From: Chytridium lagenaria
Taxonomy: Eukaryota; Chytridiomycota; Chytridiomycetes; Chytridiales; Chytridiaceae
Assembly: GCA_025449115.1 (NCBI GenBank)
Contig: JAHLKC010000084.1
Span: 1 to 64,000 of the forward strand
Direction of reading: 5' to 3'
Length of the DNA stretch: 64,000 nucleotides
Positions 1 to 12,242 of the stretch are shown here, one piece after another. The translations under genes and the position numbers were made by a program. Within the stretch, counting starts at the first letter, position 1. Each line of letters begins with the position of its first letter. The notes beneath the pieces are model-generated. The model saw only the letters and a program-made list of their open reading frames with translations. It was not told the DNA's origin and ran no database searches.

Positions 1-11
1 TACACACTCAC

Positions 12-426
12 TTAACGGTATTCCATTGTCTTTCTGCATAAACGGCCTCGGGGCCACCTGATTATCAGGCGGTAATTCCACAACCTTATCCTGCCTCTTC
101 CTCAACTCTCTCACATAATCAGCGTACTCATAGGGAATCGAATCTCCCGTCCAAAACGAACTCGAGAAGTGAGGGAGGATATTTTTGTTGTCCATGCTGA
201 ATTCTGAATCCGTCGTGGCGAGGAAGACATGGACCACGTCGTGGTCTACATACATGGAGGGTTTGGTGCGGTAGGAGTAGTCTGCAGGGAGACTGGACGC
301 AGTGTTGGGTGCGATTAGCGGAGTTGGAGAAGTGTCGGTGGGCGAAGGCGGTTGGAGGACGATGATGGCAAGGGCAGGGGCTGGGTAGGGCCATTCTGGT
401 CGTTCGACAAAGTCTTCATAGGTCAT
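12..426 (-). CDS. Three-copy family protein, copy A, first exon (continues off the window)
   Basis: This exon is an almost exact copy of the first exon at 24395-23981 and 30289-29875. The protein begins MTYEDFVERPEW and contains DHDVVHVFLATTDSEF and YADYVRELRKRQDKV. A GTGAGT donor ends the exon at position 12, and the rest of the gene lies before the window start. Copy A differs from B and C at a few residues, such as T for A in PTDTSP and N for K in MDNKN, whereas B and C are identical here. It is therefore the more distant copy. I do not recognise a domain, so the function is unknown. Confidence 0.55.
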
Positions 427-1265
427 GTTGATACTGAGCAATAGATAGTAGTGGGTTAAGAAGATGAAGGATATGCTGTGAAGCCACGGAAGGAAAAGAA
501 CTCACCTCTCAAAACTCCTGCTAGAGATAGGACTCAGACCAGAGTTCACCCTCCCCCCCACTCAGGTTTCTCTCCAGCTGCACCTCCAGCAAGCTCTCTT
601 TTACTTATTTCTATCTCAACTCCTTTACAACCTCCAACAACAGTGGTCTCTTGCGGGATCTCGTTGCTCAAGCTATGTAGGTAGACTGGAAGGCACAGAA
701 AGACCTCAAGAAAAAATATCAAAGGTAGACTTTCGGACAGAAATTTTGGCTTGTTGCTGAGATGGAATTTCTTTGATGCTAATCCTGACAGATAGAGATT
801 GCCCTCGAAAAGATCTTTTAGCAACGGCAACTGCGTGACAGAGCAATTCTGAGGGATTCCCGCGCTCATCCCTACACTCTTAAAGGTTTGCTCCAAACAG
901 GTCCTAACGGATACGTTACAAGCTCTCCCTTGCGATGTACCTTTCTTTGCTTCGTTCTGCGGAATAGTTGAATTACTTTTGCATACTTTAAAGAGAGTCT
1001 TGATTGCCTCTCTCCACTGGTTCACATTAAACACCAAACCTGAAGGTTCGTGTGGTGCTAATCTGGCATTTTCCCCGCCTTTGATGCTGCGCGATATAAT
1101 TTACAACGTGTTATCCCAAGTTGTAAAATTGTATCTATTTCTCGTACATGTTTAGTACACGATGATAATTTATCTTTCGAGAATAGCTTGGGCTATGTCA
1201 TTCTTATTTTTGCTCGTTTTGTGAATATTATTCAATAGGCTTTTGTTTGGCGCGGGCGTCCGTGT
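427..1265 (-). repeat. Upstream part of family copy A, decayed duplicate of 24.4-26.0 kb
   Basis: The segment 480-1040 matches 24470-24990, including a minus-strand reading frame containing VCKSNSTIPQNEAKKG and LEQTFKSVGMSAG. The stretch 1185-1260 matches 25921-26000, part of the neighbouring gene in copy B, but with substitutions and short gaps. The region between is compressed by deletion compared with copy B. It is best read as a rearranged duplicate lying just past the 3' end of the DENND11-like gene. Whether the conserved frame is a 5' exon or only shared flank cannot be decided here. Confidence 0.6.
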
Positions 1266-1426
1266 GTTAATTCCAAGGAGAACACCGACCCTTCCCGCCA
1301 ATCAGAGCACCTCATGATATTTTAATAATTTAGATGGATAGATATATATGGACAGATATACAGATATAGTGGTATAGATATAGATATTGCGCTACTTGGT
1401 TATGCATCAGAATATCACGTCTTTTT

Positions 1427-4400
1427 TTATTTTTTTTGAGACGGACAACAATCACAGTTTATTTTCCCGCTTCTCCAATTCAACGTTGACCACCTCTTGC
1501 CCTTCAAATCGAGCTCGACTGGAATGTGATACACCTTCACAAGCTCTCGTACAAATGCGGCGTCTGATTGAGGATGTAACCCAAGCATATTCTTTATGCG
1601 GCAGGGTCGAAGGACTGGATCATCAGACTCTGCAATCTGTAGGAGTGCCGAGAATAAAGTCGTATTTATGCTCGACACTTTCCTTAAAACCACGGGAAAA
1701 AAATGTTAAGTTTATAATGACTACAATCCTACAGAAGAGAAAGAACTTACTGAACGAGAGAGATTGCGGCTTTCATAGTCTGCGACACCGTTTCGAATTT
1801 CGGTGTTTCGCCGACATCAGTGGCTGATCCTTTTGGCGCAGAAAAAAGAGGTGTGTTCGTGCCTTTTAGTGCCACGTCCGCTAACGAAAAAGCCCCTCTA
1901 CTTTCTCTTTCGTCACTTATAACGTAATTTCCCTTTGGCGGACTAGAATCCTCCTCTCTGATAGAAGGAATACCTAATGACGCTGAGGGTATGTCTTTGG
2001 CCGACGACAATGAATCGAACACAGGGCTGAATTCTGACGTGAAGCGCTTGTTATCAGCCTCGTTCGCTGGGAACTTGATTGGCGCTGGAGAAAGAAATTA
2101 GCCACGGTTGCTATTGGAATGACTAAAAAATACTGAAAAATGTAACAGTACCGGTCGCTTCTCCTGTAGTCTCGCATTTTTGGGGCGTTGTAGAGAAAAT
2201 GAGTTGGGCTGTGGTATCCTGATGATGTACATAGAGATCCCATAGTTGTTGCTTGCTTCCGAAGATAGACTCAGTGGTACCTAAATACACTGTTAGCATC
2301 CTGTTACAAGCAAAATTTGAGATTACTCACATGCCAAAAAGGATTTTGTCTGCTCAAGTTCCACAATGTCGGCAACATTTATAAAAAACTTGGAGTTCAC
2401 ATTAACTGGAAAATCACGTATTGTGTGTGAGCCAAGCAGGTTCAAACAAAAAACTGTCAACAATGTTAGCAGAGAATATAATCAAAACAATTTGAAAAAC
2501 ATACTATTATAGCACAGATTTTCGACAGGAGGGATTCCGTAAAATAACACTCGCTTTTGTAGCAATACCTTAAAAAATTACAATGTTAGCATAAAGCGAG
2601 CAATCGAACCAAATATAGTAAGAACTTACGTATTTCCATAAGCAGAAGATGTTTGGCCCGTAAATTTGTACAAACTTCGGAAAGTAGCTTACCGGATGAT
2701 CTTTCTACTCAGGTAACGAAGCATGAAGAATCAGCCAAGGCGATAAAAGTACATAAGAAAAATAAATACTTGACGCGGGAATCGATACGAACCTGAAGCT
2801 CTGGAAGTCCTACTGACTCAATCAATCCTATCCGCGGGAATACTTCCAAGCTCCTCGCCTCAAAATAAGTCTTCAGATCGTAATGCTCCCCAAGATTCAC
2901 CGAGAAAGCATTCGCCATCGATCTCAGAAAGGGCATATGACGATGTAAACCCGGGAACGATGTTGACAGGATGCCAACAGATCTGACCCTTGCGCCTCGC
3001 TCTTTCTGCATTTCAGCATCTCTTGCGGTAAGCACGTGTCTTTGAAATGCACAAATGCCATAATAGGGACCCTTGCGGAAGTAAATAACGTCTGACATGA
3101 CAGCGTGCGAGCCGGAAGGAAGAGATTGGTATTCAATACCGCTGAGATCAGCTTCTACCGGATATTGATATTCGATCATATTGCCGCGAAGGGTGTCGAA
3201 GCGAGCCTGCAAGTTTAATGATTATAAGTAAGTTTTTCACAAAAAGGTAAGGCTGAAATTGAAATTATAGATACCACAAAGATGGCAATCATCTTATCAA
3301 AGTCGTCCTCATCATCAGTATCTAGTCTTTAAAATAAATGGAAAGGTTAAGTAACTGGCTTCGTAAAGTTCTCGATATTTACCCATTAAGGAGGACTAAA
3401 GAATTAGGTGATGAGGTTCCTCCGCCTGCAGAGGCTTTTTCAAGAAGGGTATCACGAGATCTCATCATCGGCGCGCTTAGAGATTTAAAAATGCTTGGAA
3501 GTAGTAGCAGTGGAGTTGGAGAGCGGTTGAGGGGAATGGGGGCGAGTGGTCTGTGGTTTCAGGGGTTCAACGCGTGATGGTATCGAGGCTTCGCTCAGGT
3601 GTTTGCCAGACAGTGGCTCACTTAAGCGATATGAGTTAGTAGAGTTGTAGGGGTCATGACTAGTCGAATAGCCCTTCTCCAGCGGCGTGGCGTTTGGAGT
3701 CTGAAGTGGTGGCGATTTTGCTCGTATCAGAGTCAGCGCTCGTTCTGCCATGGCCCGTTTTCGTCCTGATGGCTCCTTCAAGCTTTTAGCTCGTTCGACC
3801 TTTTTATAGTGGACTGATGATCAGCGAACACGGCGTACCAAAAGTATATAGGGTTTAGCTACTGATTCTTACCGAAGCTCCGGAAGAAGTACCCGACTCG
3901 ATTGTCGATGTGGATGAACTACCATGAAAAGAATCCAGCATTTTAACGAGTGATCTTCTAAAGGACGTTTTGTGCTTGACCCTACTAAACTCATCCGTGT
4001 CATTGAGAGGAACTTTCTGAATCGAGCCCACAGCGTCTGAATGCGAGTCAATGAATGCAACGCCTGATGATGGTCCCTTCAAAACCTTGAACTCCCTATC
4101 ACTGACAGTATGAAATGACCTCTGCTCAGTGTCGTTCTCAAAAGCGGTCATGGGTTTCCGAGAAGTCATTTTATGGCCCAGCAATGAACTCGAAGAAATT
4201 GATGTGGCCACTGGTGCCCTTAATGGGCTGGCTTCTTCCGGAGTGTCTCGTCCCGGTCTTAATCTCCCCTCATGGTCAAGTCCTCCCCTAGGAGCTCCGG
4301 CACCTGTGGGATCAAGTGGCGGGATGGGATCCAAAGGCTTGAGGTTGATCTCAGTGATGGAGATAGAGGAGAGGCTTCCAGGTACAAGTGGGTGGTCAAA

Positions 4401-4448
4401 GACGGGGCCCCCGGCTGGTGATCCCGGGACGGAAGAGACGGTTTGCAT
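1427..4448 (-). CDS. DENND11: DENND11/LCHN-family protein (DUF2347-type DENN protein)
   Basis: A multi-exon gene whose central exons read like the DENND11/LCHN family. An acidic LDTDDEDDFDKM is followed by IFVARFDTLRGN, then IEYQYPVEADLSGIEYQSLP, FRKGPYYGICAF, CLWKYVLLQKRVLFYG and GIPPVENLCYN. The C-terminal exon ends in FVRELVKVYHIPVELDLKG and stops at 1427. Known members carry a DENN-like fold and are proposed to act on Rab GTPases in membrane traffic. The N-terminal third is Ser/Pro-rich and unconserved. I take the ATG at 4448 as the start; the frame is open a little further upstream only through a non-ATG codon. Introns are short with GT..AG ends. A run of five A at 3488-3492 breaks the frame, while one base fewer restores it into KSLSAPMMRSRD. 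The family call is firm; the exact N-terminus is not. Confidence 0.78.
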
Positions 4449-5099
4449 GGTTTGAGGCCGATCAAGGGCGAGATGCCCCAATACCTTGAAGGGTCTCTTT
4501 GAGAATGAGCAGGGGCTTGTGGGGTGGCAATTCACAGCTGTTGTGGAGTGTGTGAAGCTCCGTTTCCTATTCCCCGTTTAAGACCGAACAGTCAGAGGGG
4601 CTATAGCGGATCAAACGACGGTGCTGATTTGGACGTCCTTTTGAATGGTCAGAGGCTAGTGGGTGATATCTGCGCCCAAGGATGACCGTTTATATGCTTT
4701 TCGTGCCCTAATTACTTATTACAAATTTCGGTCGTGATGTGGCAGCTGCCCTGAAACTGAATGCTTAAAGCACAAACATGTACAAAAATCACCGACCACG
4801 AATGATAAAAGGTGCTTTGATAAGAAGTATGAAGGGGATCCTGGGGTCATCAAGTGTGCGTTGACAGCCCACCGACTCCAAGTCACTTCTAGTCGGACCC
4901 ACTTACTCAATTCTTCGAAGTGGCGATCACACGTCCTCCTTTCTCCTGAAGGGTGATATTGAATATTCCCTGGTACGATCCCGGCCACTCCTTGTCGCTC
5001 TATCATACTTCTCGATTGATGCCTCCTTCGTGAACGCGTCTCTGACACCGTAAGTTGTTCATCGTCGGCTGCCAAATTTCTTTTTCCCCGATCCTCCAA
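4449..5099. promoter_or_regulatory. Divergent intergenic region between the DENND11-like gene and CCDC47
   Basis: About 650 bases separate two divergent start codons, so both promoters must lie here. I see no clear TATA box or other recognisable element. Open frames in it show no conserved features. Confidence 0.5.
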
Positions 5100-6620
5100 A
5101 TGCGAACTCCTGGAGGCCATCTCAAGGGATGGCGGCTAATGCTGCTGTTGCTCCTTGCCATTGCTCTTTTGGCTACTCGAGTCCTTGCTGAATCTGACAT
5201 TGACGACGTTGGTGCGTTCCCACTCCCACCATCCCACCATCACCGTTTCCACTGACGCTGACCTTGTGTCCATTCACAACAATCCCACCTTTTTCACAGA
5301 GGACGTTGAAGACGCCGAGGATGTTGAAGACTTTGAACCCCTCGATAACCTGCATGGACACCGCCACTCGCGAAAGCCGGACAGGCAACCCCAGGATCGT
5401 ATAACTGGCAGAACCTAGATCCCATGGACTTTAAGTTTGAGGCGTTGGGTCTTGCCGGCCTTCTAGTGTACCTTGCATTGCACTACTACGGACGTTCTGT
5501 CAATCTTGGTATTGCCAAGAAGTGGTTGCAGGCTACCCTTCCTGTTTGGGAGTCCAACTTTGCGCAGGTTGGTGATGGAAGTTTACGTTGATTCGGGATG
5601 GACCTCAAGACTTTGTGTTTTATGCGACTGGTCGGAGGTATGTTCAAAAAGTTTATGGATACATCAAGGTAAGAATCAGTTTTTTGTGTGAATGGTTCTT
5701 AAATCGACTTTCTATCCAGCTTCAACCCCGCTTTGACCTTGTCGGGTACCTCCAAAACATCACTGTTCCGGATTCTTCTAAAACCGACAAGGTTCAAATC
5801 ATAATGACGCTTGACCCTGCTCTTGAGGGTCTCGTATTTTCTGTCCTCAGCAAACGTGCTTCAGCCAGGATCATCAAGGGGAGGTACGATCTCACCGACT
5901 TTGCGATTGGAAAGACGTACCCGAAACTTCCTAAAGAGTACGTCGTCATGACGGACGCACCAGAGTTTGCGGCGGCGCTTGCGGATGATGAACGATTTAT
6001 TTCCACGCTCTGGGCGTCGCTTGGATTAAATGAGAAGGGAGAGGGGAAAGCCTTTAGGTTGCCCGTCATTGAGAGTATCATCGTGACGGATCAAGGGAAG
6101 GATTTGCCAAAAAAGTGAGAATGATCTTCAATCTGTATCGAAGGAATCCTTTTTTCTAACCACTTTACTAGCGTTGAGGATTGAAAGACTTCCCAAAACC
6201 CTCACGGCCACTTTCAACATTTCCCAAAAGCCCACTGAGCCGATAGCAGCTCATGACGATCTCACCTCACTTTAATGGATATATTGAATATTACGGCAGA
6301 TGCCCCTCTCCGCTGAGGTACACCTGTGTTCCCCTCTTCCCATCTATTCACTCTCTATAGACCAAGACCGAAGCTTAAGAAGGTCCGTCAGGGTGCTGAA
6401 GAGAAATTCTTAAAAAACAGAGGAAGTCCCGGAAAGAGGAGCTCGCTAAGATGAAGCAAGACGCGCTTAGGAAGAAGGAGCAGGAGGTTAGCAAAATGAG
6501 TCCTGAGGAGCAACGAAAGTGGAGGAGAAGAAGCAGAAGATGGAGATGAAGAAAAGGATGAAGAAGGGGAAAGTGACATTGGAGTGCTTGAAGGATGATG
6601 AGGTCCTTTTTGGTCTCTGA
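5100..6620 (+). CDS. CCDC47: CCDC47-like ER membrane protein
   Basis: The protein starts with a hydrophobic signal (LMLLLLLAIALLATRVLA), followed by an acidic stretch (EDVEDAEDVEDFEP), a membrane segment (LGLAGLLVYLALHYYG) and a large luminal/cytosolic domain. Its C-terminus is very basic and probably coiled-coil (KQKMEMKKRMKKGKV), matching the CCDC47 architecture. In animals CCDC47 is part of the PAT complex that chaperones multipass proteins at the ER translocon and affects ER calcium. Diagnostic stretches are YATGRRYVQKVYGYIK, TDKVQIIMTLD and LTATFNISQKP. The frame breaks at least near 5370, at 5577-5581 (GGAAG where GGAAAG would continue the frame), near 6265 and near 6520. Conserved residues lie on both sides of each break, which argues for sequence errors over decay. 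Introns are GT..AG, for example 5211-5300. Confidence 0.8.
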
Positions 6621-7060
6621 GTAGTGGTTTTATTTGGTAGTTTGTGTTGTTTGTTCGTTGTTGTAAACCCTCTTCTTTTTTGGCTTGGCGCCGTATGGTA
6701 CATCGTATAATTGCATGTAAAAGCTCTTCATTTTATGAGCTTTGCTTAATGGAAAAAGTGCGATACGTTTTTAAAATCCATCCTCAAAGTTTCTTTTTAT
6801 TCAAAATGTTTCTTGTGTTTATGCCCTCCGACTTCAGTGGCAAGTACGTAACGCTTAATTTCCAATTTTATTTATTTATTCATTCATCTTATTTTTATTT
6901 TTTTTGGAGTGTTATCGTTAAGCGTAGTTTGATGGACTACTTGGAACTTGACCGATATCTCAATCCCCCCCATTTTTTGTTTAATGTTTTTGTTTTTGTT
7001 GTTTTTAAGCTAGAACGAAAAACAAAAGTTGTCCAGAACCAAAAAAGAAAAAGTTGAGAA
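6621..7060. other. Intergenic, T-rich
   Basis: This lies between the CCDC47 stop and the next start on the same strand. It is rich in T runs and contains no frame with recognisable features. It presumably holds the terminator of one gene and the promoter of the next. Confidence 0.5.
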
Positions 7061-8229
7061 ATGACAACCAACTGCATGCGACATCCTCTTCGTTCCCTCC
7101 GTCCCCTCTTCCATGCTCATATCATCCTCCCTCACCACTCTTTCATCCCCGCAAGAAACACCGTCACAACGTAAGCATCCAACACCTTGCAACTTGACTA
7201 AGCCAAATAAAGCACCAAACAATGGATTGCCAGACAGACCAACGATCCCTACGTCAAAGCGGCCGCACGAGAGAACCTCCGTTCAAGAGCTTCTTTCAAA
7301 CTAGAACAAATGCAGAAAGCCTATCAACTTATTAAACGTAATGACGTTGTAGTGGATTTGGGGGGGAGTCCAGAGGTTGGACGCAGGTGAGCGTTCCCTT
7401 ATCCTTTGCTGCTATGGTTGACGTTTTTTTTGTATAGGTCGCCGTCCGGCACGCCAAGAACGGTAAAACCATATCCATCGAACCTTCTTCCATTGATCCG
7501 ATCCCTGTGCCATCATTCTCCAAGGTGATATGCTTGATTCCTGAAGTTCAACAAAATCTGATTGAACATCTGGACGGTCGACCTGTGAATGTGGTGTTGA
7601 GTGATATGGCGCATAGCTTTACGGGGAATCGAGGAGTAGATGTGGAGAGGGTTAAAGTACTTTGTGAAACTGCTTTGAAGGTTGCGGAGAAGGTTTTGAG
7701 GCCTGGAGGGAATTTTGTGTGTAAGTTTATTCAAGGAGAGGGCATTGACGGTGAGTGATTTTTTTTTTTTTTTTTAACTGGACGATAAATCAAGACATCG
7801 TCTTGATGTTTGGGTTTTTGATCGTTGTGTTTGTTTCAAAAACTGTATACATTTAACTTACAGGATCCTTTGACAGAACTCCGCCATACTCTCCAACAAC
7901 GTTTCCTCCGCGTCATTTACGACAAACCCCCAGCCTCCCGTTCCGAATCCGCGGAAGGCTATCTCATCTGTTTAAATCACGCCCCATCTACCCCTCATCT
8001 CGTCAGCGAATTTCATCGATCCCGTATCTCATCCGACACCACTGTCCCACCACATTGGAGGGAGCTGTCGCCTGGAGTCAAAATTTTAGCGACAGTGCCT
8101 GGGGAGGGACGGCTTGTGGAAGCTGTTGTGGAGACGGTGTTGGCGAGAGATTATCATGCAAAAGGTGTGAAGGTGCGGTTGATGGATGGGAGGCTTGCGA
8201 GGGCGACGGCGTTGGTGGACACGGAATAG
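7061..8229 (+). CDS. MRM2: FtsJ/RrmJ-type rRNA 2'-O-methyltransferase, mitochondrial MRM2-like
   Basis: Predicted to methylate the 2'-O of a uridine in mitochondrial large-subunit rRNA using S-adenosylmethionine. Exon 1 (7061-7170) encodes a basic, Arg/His-rich leader typical of mitochondrial import. Exon 2 (7213-7386) carries RQTNDPYVKAAARENLRSRA, the first catalytic Lys in ASFKL, and the SAM motif DLGGSPG. Exon 3 (7438-7750) has VLSDMA and FVCKFIQGEG, giving the catalytic Asp and second Lys. Exon 4 (7864-8229) has SRSESAEGYLIC with the catalytic Glu. The K-D-K-E tetrad is thus complete. A base appears missing near 7372, because CCAGAGGTTGG should read on as PGGWTQ, and the exon 3-4 junction is one base out of frame. 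TRM7 and SPB1 are relatives, but the N-terminal DPYVK block and leader favour MRM2. Confidence 0.82.
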
Positions 8230-8376
8230 TGATATCGGGGGTTCAATGACATCATTTTGTAAATACACATACAGACAGTGTGAACGGTCCCCCTTTCTTT
8301 TTTTTTGGTTTCATCTTTTAATGGTGGACGCGCGCTCCTCATTTTCTTCGGATGCGGACGGTTTAGGGGGAAATCG

Positions 8377-8515
8377 CGTTTGGAGTCAAGATTGTTAACA
8401 GTGTATGGCCTGTGGAATGTTGTGGAGACGGTGTTGGCGAGAGATTATCATGCAAAAGGTGTGAAGGTGCGGTTGATGGATGGGAGGCTTGCGAGGGCGA
8501 CGGCGTTGGTGTACT
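8377..8515 (+). repeat. Duplicated 3' end of the MRM2-like gene
   Basis: Bases 8421-8512 repeat 8121-8216 of the upstream gene almost exactly, and 8377-8420 match 8066-8120 more loosely. The repeat would encode VVETVLARDYHAKG and VRLMDGRLARATALV a second time, ending at a stop at 8518-8520. It lies outside the main frame, so it is a direct duplicate about 300 bases downstream and probably non-coding. Confidence 0.85.
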
Positions 8516-8529
8516 CGTGATGGGATATA

Positions 8530-9042
8530 AGTCATCTTTTTTATTACACTCATAGGTTACCATTTCTACTTTTTTTGTTCATAACGTTGTGAAACACGTT
8601 GATAAATCCCGAGTCTCGAATGCCTCACGATAGAAAGGGCAAAGTGTTTGCGGGAGATCCTTGATGAAGGAGATTTGAAAAAAAATCAGAACCAAATTAT
8701 AATCCATTTCTTGTTTTTAAAAGATATTTGGAAGTAAGAAAAACCAACGGCGAACTCACAACCACACAATCTAAAAGCATGCATATGAAGAGAAAAAAAG
8801 AAAAGAGGGGTAGAGGAAAGAAGCACGATGGAAAGAAAGAGGTAGCTCTCATACACGACATTCAAAACCAAAAAAAAAAAAACAAAAAACACCACACCGA
8901 AAAAAAAAGAAACCTTCCCAAAACGCCACAAAAAAAGGTTTGTTTATACTCTTCACAAAAAAAAACAACAAAAACTTGTTAAGCCAAAGGATAAAAAATA
9001 AAGGTTGAGAAAAAAATTGTTGTCCAATACGCTCATGTTGTT
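8530..9042. other. Convergent intergenic region, A-rich
   Basis: The region lies between the 3' ends of two converging genes. From 8680 to 9020 it is dominated by A runs and GAAA-type simple sequence. No coding signal is visible; terminators of both genes should be here. Confidence 0.5.
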
Positions 9043-12000
9043 CTACCACACATCCTCTTGGTACCTCCCACTTGTCTTCAAATTCTTCACCCAGGCCTTG
9101 GCAGCCGCCTCACTCTTTCCTCCATGAGTAACAGCAATCTCCACAAGCGCTTGAAGCACATCCGCCGCCATGTTCTTCGCATCACTAGAAAAAATAAAAA
9201 AGGACGACAATTAAAATTCAATATACCCAAAACAAAATAAGAAAGAATCATAAAAAAAAGCAAACAATACTCACCCACAAACATAGAAATACCCTCTCTT
9301 CCCATTAATCATTTCCCAAACCTCATCCCCCATCTCCCTAACCCGATGCTGCACATACACCTTCCGCGCACCAGCTCTCGAAAACGCATTCAAAAACCTC
9401 AAATCAAACATCTTCCCCTCCCCTTCCCCAACCCGTTGCTGCATCTCCAAAAACTCTTCCCGATAAAGATGATCTTGATCAGGGTGTCTGCATCCATAGA
9501 ACAACCAAGTCGGTCCAACCTTCTTCCCACTCTCCGCCATCGCCATCCGTTCCGCTACAAACCCGCGGAACGGCGCCACACCCGTGCCAGGGCCAACCAT
9601 GACAACGGGGAGGGCGGGATCACGGGGGAGACGGAAGGAGGAGGTACGGATGAAGATGGGGACGTGGAGGGGAGGTAAAAGGGTGGTGGTTTGGGATGGG
9701 AGGTGGTGGAGAGGGTGTGGAGACGGTGGATCATGGAGGTGGCGAGACCTTCTTTGTAGACGATGCGCGGGGAGGTGCGGGAGATGGGGTCTGGGGAGGG
9801 GAGGACGTAGCGAACCACGACGGCGGTGACGGAGACTCGGGTAGGGTCTTTGCGGGCGGAGGAGGAGATGGAGTAGAAACGAGGTTGGATGTTTGGAAGG
9901 AGTTCACCAAGGATAACGGCAAGAGGAATCTACTCATATATATCAGAGACCGAATACCAGAATAGAAGGATGATAGGTACCTTGACACTGGGGAAAGATT
10001 CAAGAACTTCCCTTAAACTCTTTTGCGGGGTATCAATGTTCTTGATAAAAAGATCGCGATCATCCACAAGCCTAAACAACATCTCCTTCTCCTTCTCATC
10101 TTGTGCATACTTTCCAAGAATCTACACCCGTAAAAAAAAACCGCCAAACAAAAAAGCGTCAGAAAAAAACACAAAAAGCTACAAAAAAAAAACAGAAAAA
10201 AAGAAAAGGAAAAAAAAAAAAAAAAGAATGGAAAAGAAAAGAAAAGAAAAGAAATTGGGTTTGAAAATATGTTTTCTCACCTCAAGCTGGTGTTGCTTCA
10301 ACGGCGCCGTCACCGCCAAATAATGCCTCAACACCGTCCCAACAGCACTCGGCGTCGAAAACGGTATCTTTGCACTCGCCGCCATCACATTCTCCTTATT
10401 CGGCACCATCCTCACCACGCACCCCAACAATCCCTTCACATCCCTCCCAACCAGAGTCTCCGTGACGCATTTCACAAGCACCTCTCCAAGTTTCCGAACC
10501 TCCTCTTCAGAGTTATCCGCAAGGATACCAACATGGTCTCCCGCTTCATACCGCATACCAGAGCCTTCGAGATCAAATTCCATGTGGACACAGTGACGTT
10601 CAAGGAACGGAATCGCCGTCAGAGGTTCGCGTATAGTCGTTGGAACGAGGGACGTCAACGGATTCAGGGACGGGGAAGACGTCTTGGGTGGAGCGGAAGA
10701 GATGGCGGGAGTGGGCCACGCGACTGAGGTAGGGATGTTTGACGCTGTAGGCTTGGCTTTCTTGGTGCTATATCAATACCAAAAAATTAACACAAAAAAC
10801 CCAGATGAATGATCACCAAAAATCCGTTTTTTTTTTTTTTAAAAAAAAAAGACGAATAAATTGATGTTTTACCTAATCTCTTGGAATTTCTCTCCACCCT
10901 CCGCGCAGCTGCGGCGCCCTCCGCCCTCTTCCACCTCCTCGGTTTGCCGTCAGACGAGATCTCGCCATGGAAAACAGTGGAATCGTCGATATCGTCATTA
11001 TGAACGTTAATGACAAACATGGGTTGTGGGGGTTCTCCCTGCCGTTGGTGGCCAAAATCCCATAGAATTCAGCAAGGGCGTCAAACAATTTAGGCTTCCA
11101 TGCAAGGAAATCGTCTTCGAGACTGGTTTGATAATGGTGGGAATGGAATGGTTAGTGTAAGAATAGATTTGTGTATATTAGTGAGGATAGAGCCCTTCAT
11201 TGCTCGATAATACGTTCACTAGTAAATCGCCCTACGGGCAGTCCATGCCTCAATTGATATTCATAATAATAGTACGCAATATATACTCGCTCTGCGGGTA
11301 TGTTCGTGGTACTAAATGTGGAATTGGTTGCCCACCCTACAGGACAACACAATCATGCGCTGACGCAGTTTTTGAAGCCGCCGCTTCGCGAGAATGTTCA
11401 TGATAAGTAGTAACTAGTAAAAAAAGGAAACATTTCCGCTTCGGGAGACTTCGCAGATTCGCGGATTAAGCTCACCTTCCATCGTCATCACCCTCACCAG
11501 GCTTTCCAACCCTAACACCGCCCAAGGCCTTCAACCTCCTATCCAACCTCCTCGAGATAGCATTAAAGTGCTCATAAGTTTTATTCCCCAACCCAAACAC
11601 AAAATACGGCAACCCATCACACACTTTATCCTCCACCATTTCATCTCCCTCCTCAACATCCTCATCATCCCCTTTTCCTTTCCCATCCATGATCCATTCA
11701 TAAAACTCAATCGCATTATCGGTAGGTTCACCCTCTCCATACGTGGCCATAAAGAACCCAGTGACGCAATTGTACCCAGCCGAGGCGAGTCGTGTGAGAT
11801 CCGACATGTCGTACTCTTCAAGATCACAGACGAGGGTATGGAGACCGAAAGACGTGGATGATTCCTTTGAAATTCGAGAGGCAAGATCTTCAGCGGTCCC
11901 CGTTTGGGAACCATAAAAGAGGATGAGTTTGTTCGGGTTGTCGACTTCCTTGAGACGTTCCATGATGGACTTTTTGCCATTTTTCCTGTCAGAGTGAGGC

Positions 12001-12242
12001 GGGGGTTAGCGATCTAAAGTCACCTCAAATGAAGGGTTTAGGGGGGGGGATGGTTTTTTTTACTTTTGCGTTGTGATGGTGCCGTTGGCGGATTTAGGTG
12101 TGCCTGATGCTATGGAGGGAGTGGTAGCATTCTTGCGGACGGGATCTGAGGATCCGTTTGATGATCGCCAGTAGATGAATGCGCCAGTAGCTGCAGCCAC
12201 CACCAGCAGGATAGCGATATCGGTAGAGTCGATGACGGACAT
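9043..12242 (-). CDS. NADPH-cytochrome P450 reductase
   Basis: Transfers electrons from NADPH through FAD and FMN to microsomal cytochromes P450. The start at 12242 opens a membrane anchor (AILLVVAAATGAFIYW) followed by a Ser/Thr linker. The FMN domain follows with LILFYGSQTGTAEDLA, FFMATYGEGEPTDNA and FVFGLGNKTYEHFN. Next come the connecting and FAD domains, with VHMEFDLEGSGMRYEAGDHV and RFYSISSS. The NADPH domain has MVGPGTGVAPFRGF and WLFYGCRHPDQDHLY, and the enzyme ends KTSGRYQEDVW, close to the usual terminal Trp region. One intron (11123-11475) is about 350 bases, far longer than the others. The frame slips near 9675 and near 10910-11030, with conserved sequence on both sides. Family assignment is certain; the exact orthologue name (NCP1/CPR) is not resolved. 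Confidence 0.9.
11123..11475 (-). other. Unusually long intron of the P450 reductase gene
   Basis: Most introns in this window are about 40-90 bases. This one is about 353 and contains several small GC-rich inverted pieces, for example cgccctacgggc, ctcgctctgcggg and ccgcttcgggag. It is probably an intron enlarged by an insertion. No reading frame of note is present. Confidence 0.45.

Noticed and set aside
4481..4491. ACCTTGAAGGG, close to the Zap1 site ACCTTNAAGGT
   Set aside because: One mismatch, located within coding sequence of the DENND11-like gene, and expected by chance at this length of DNA.
4719..5200. Minus-strand frames upstream of CCDC47
   Set aside because: Composition and lack of motifs suggest shadows of the CCDC47 first exon and its promoter.
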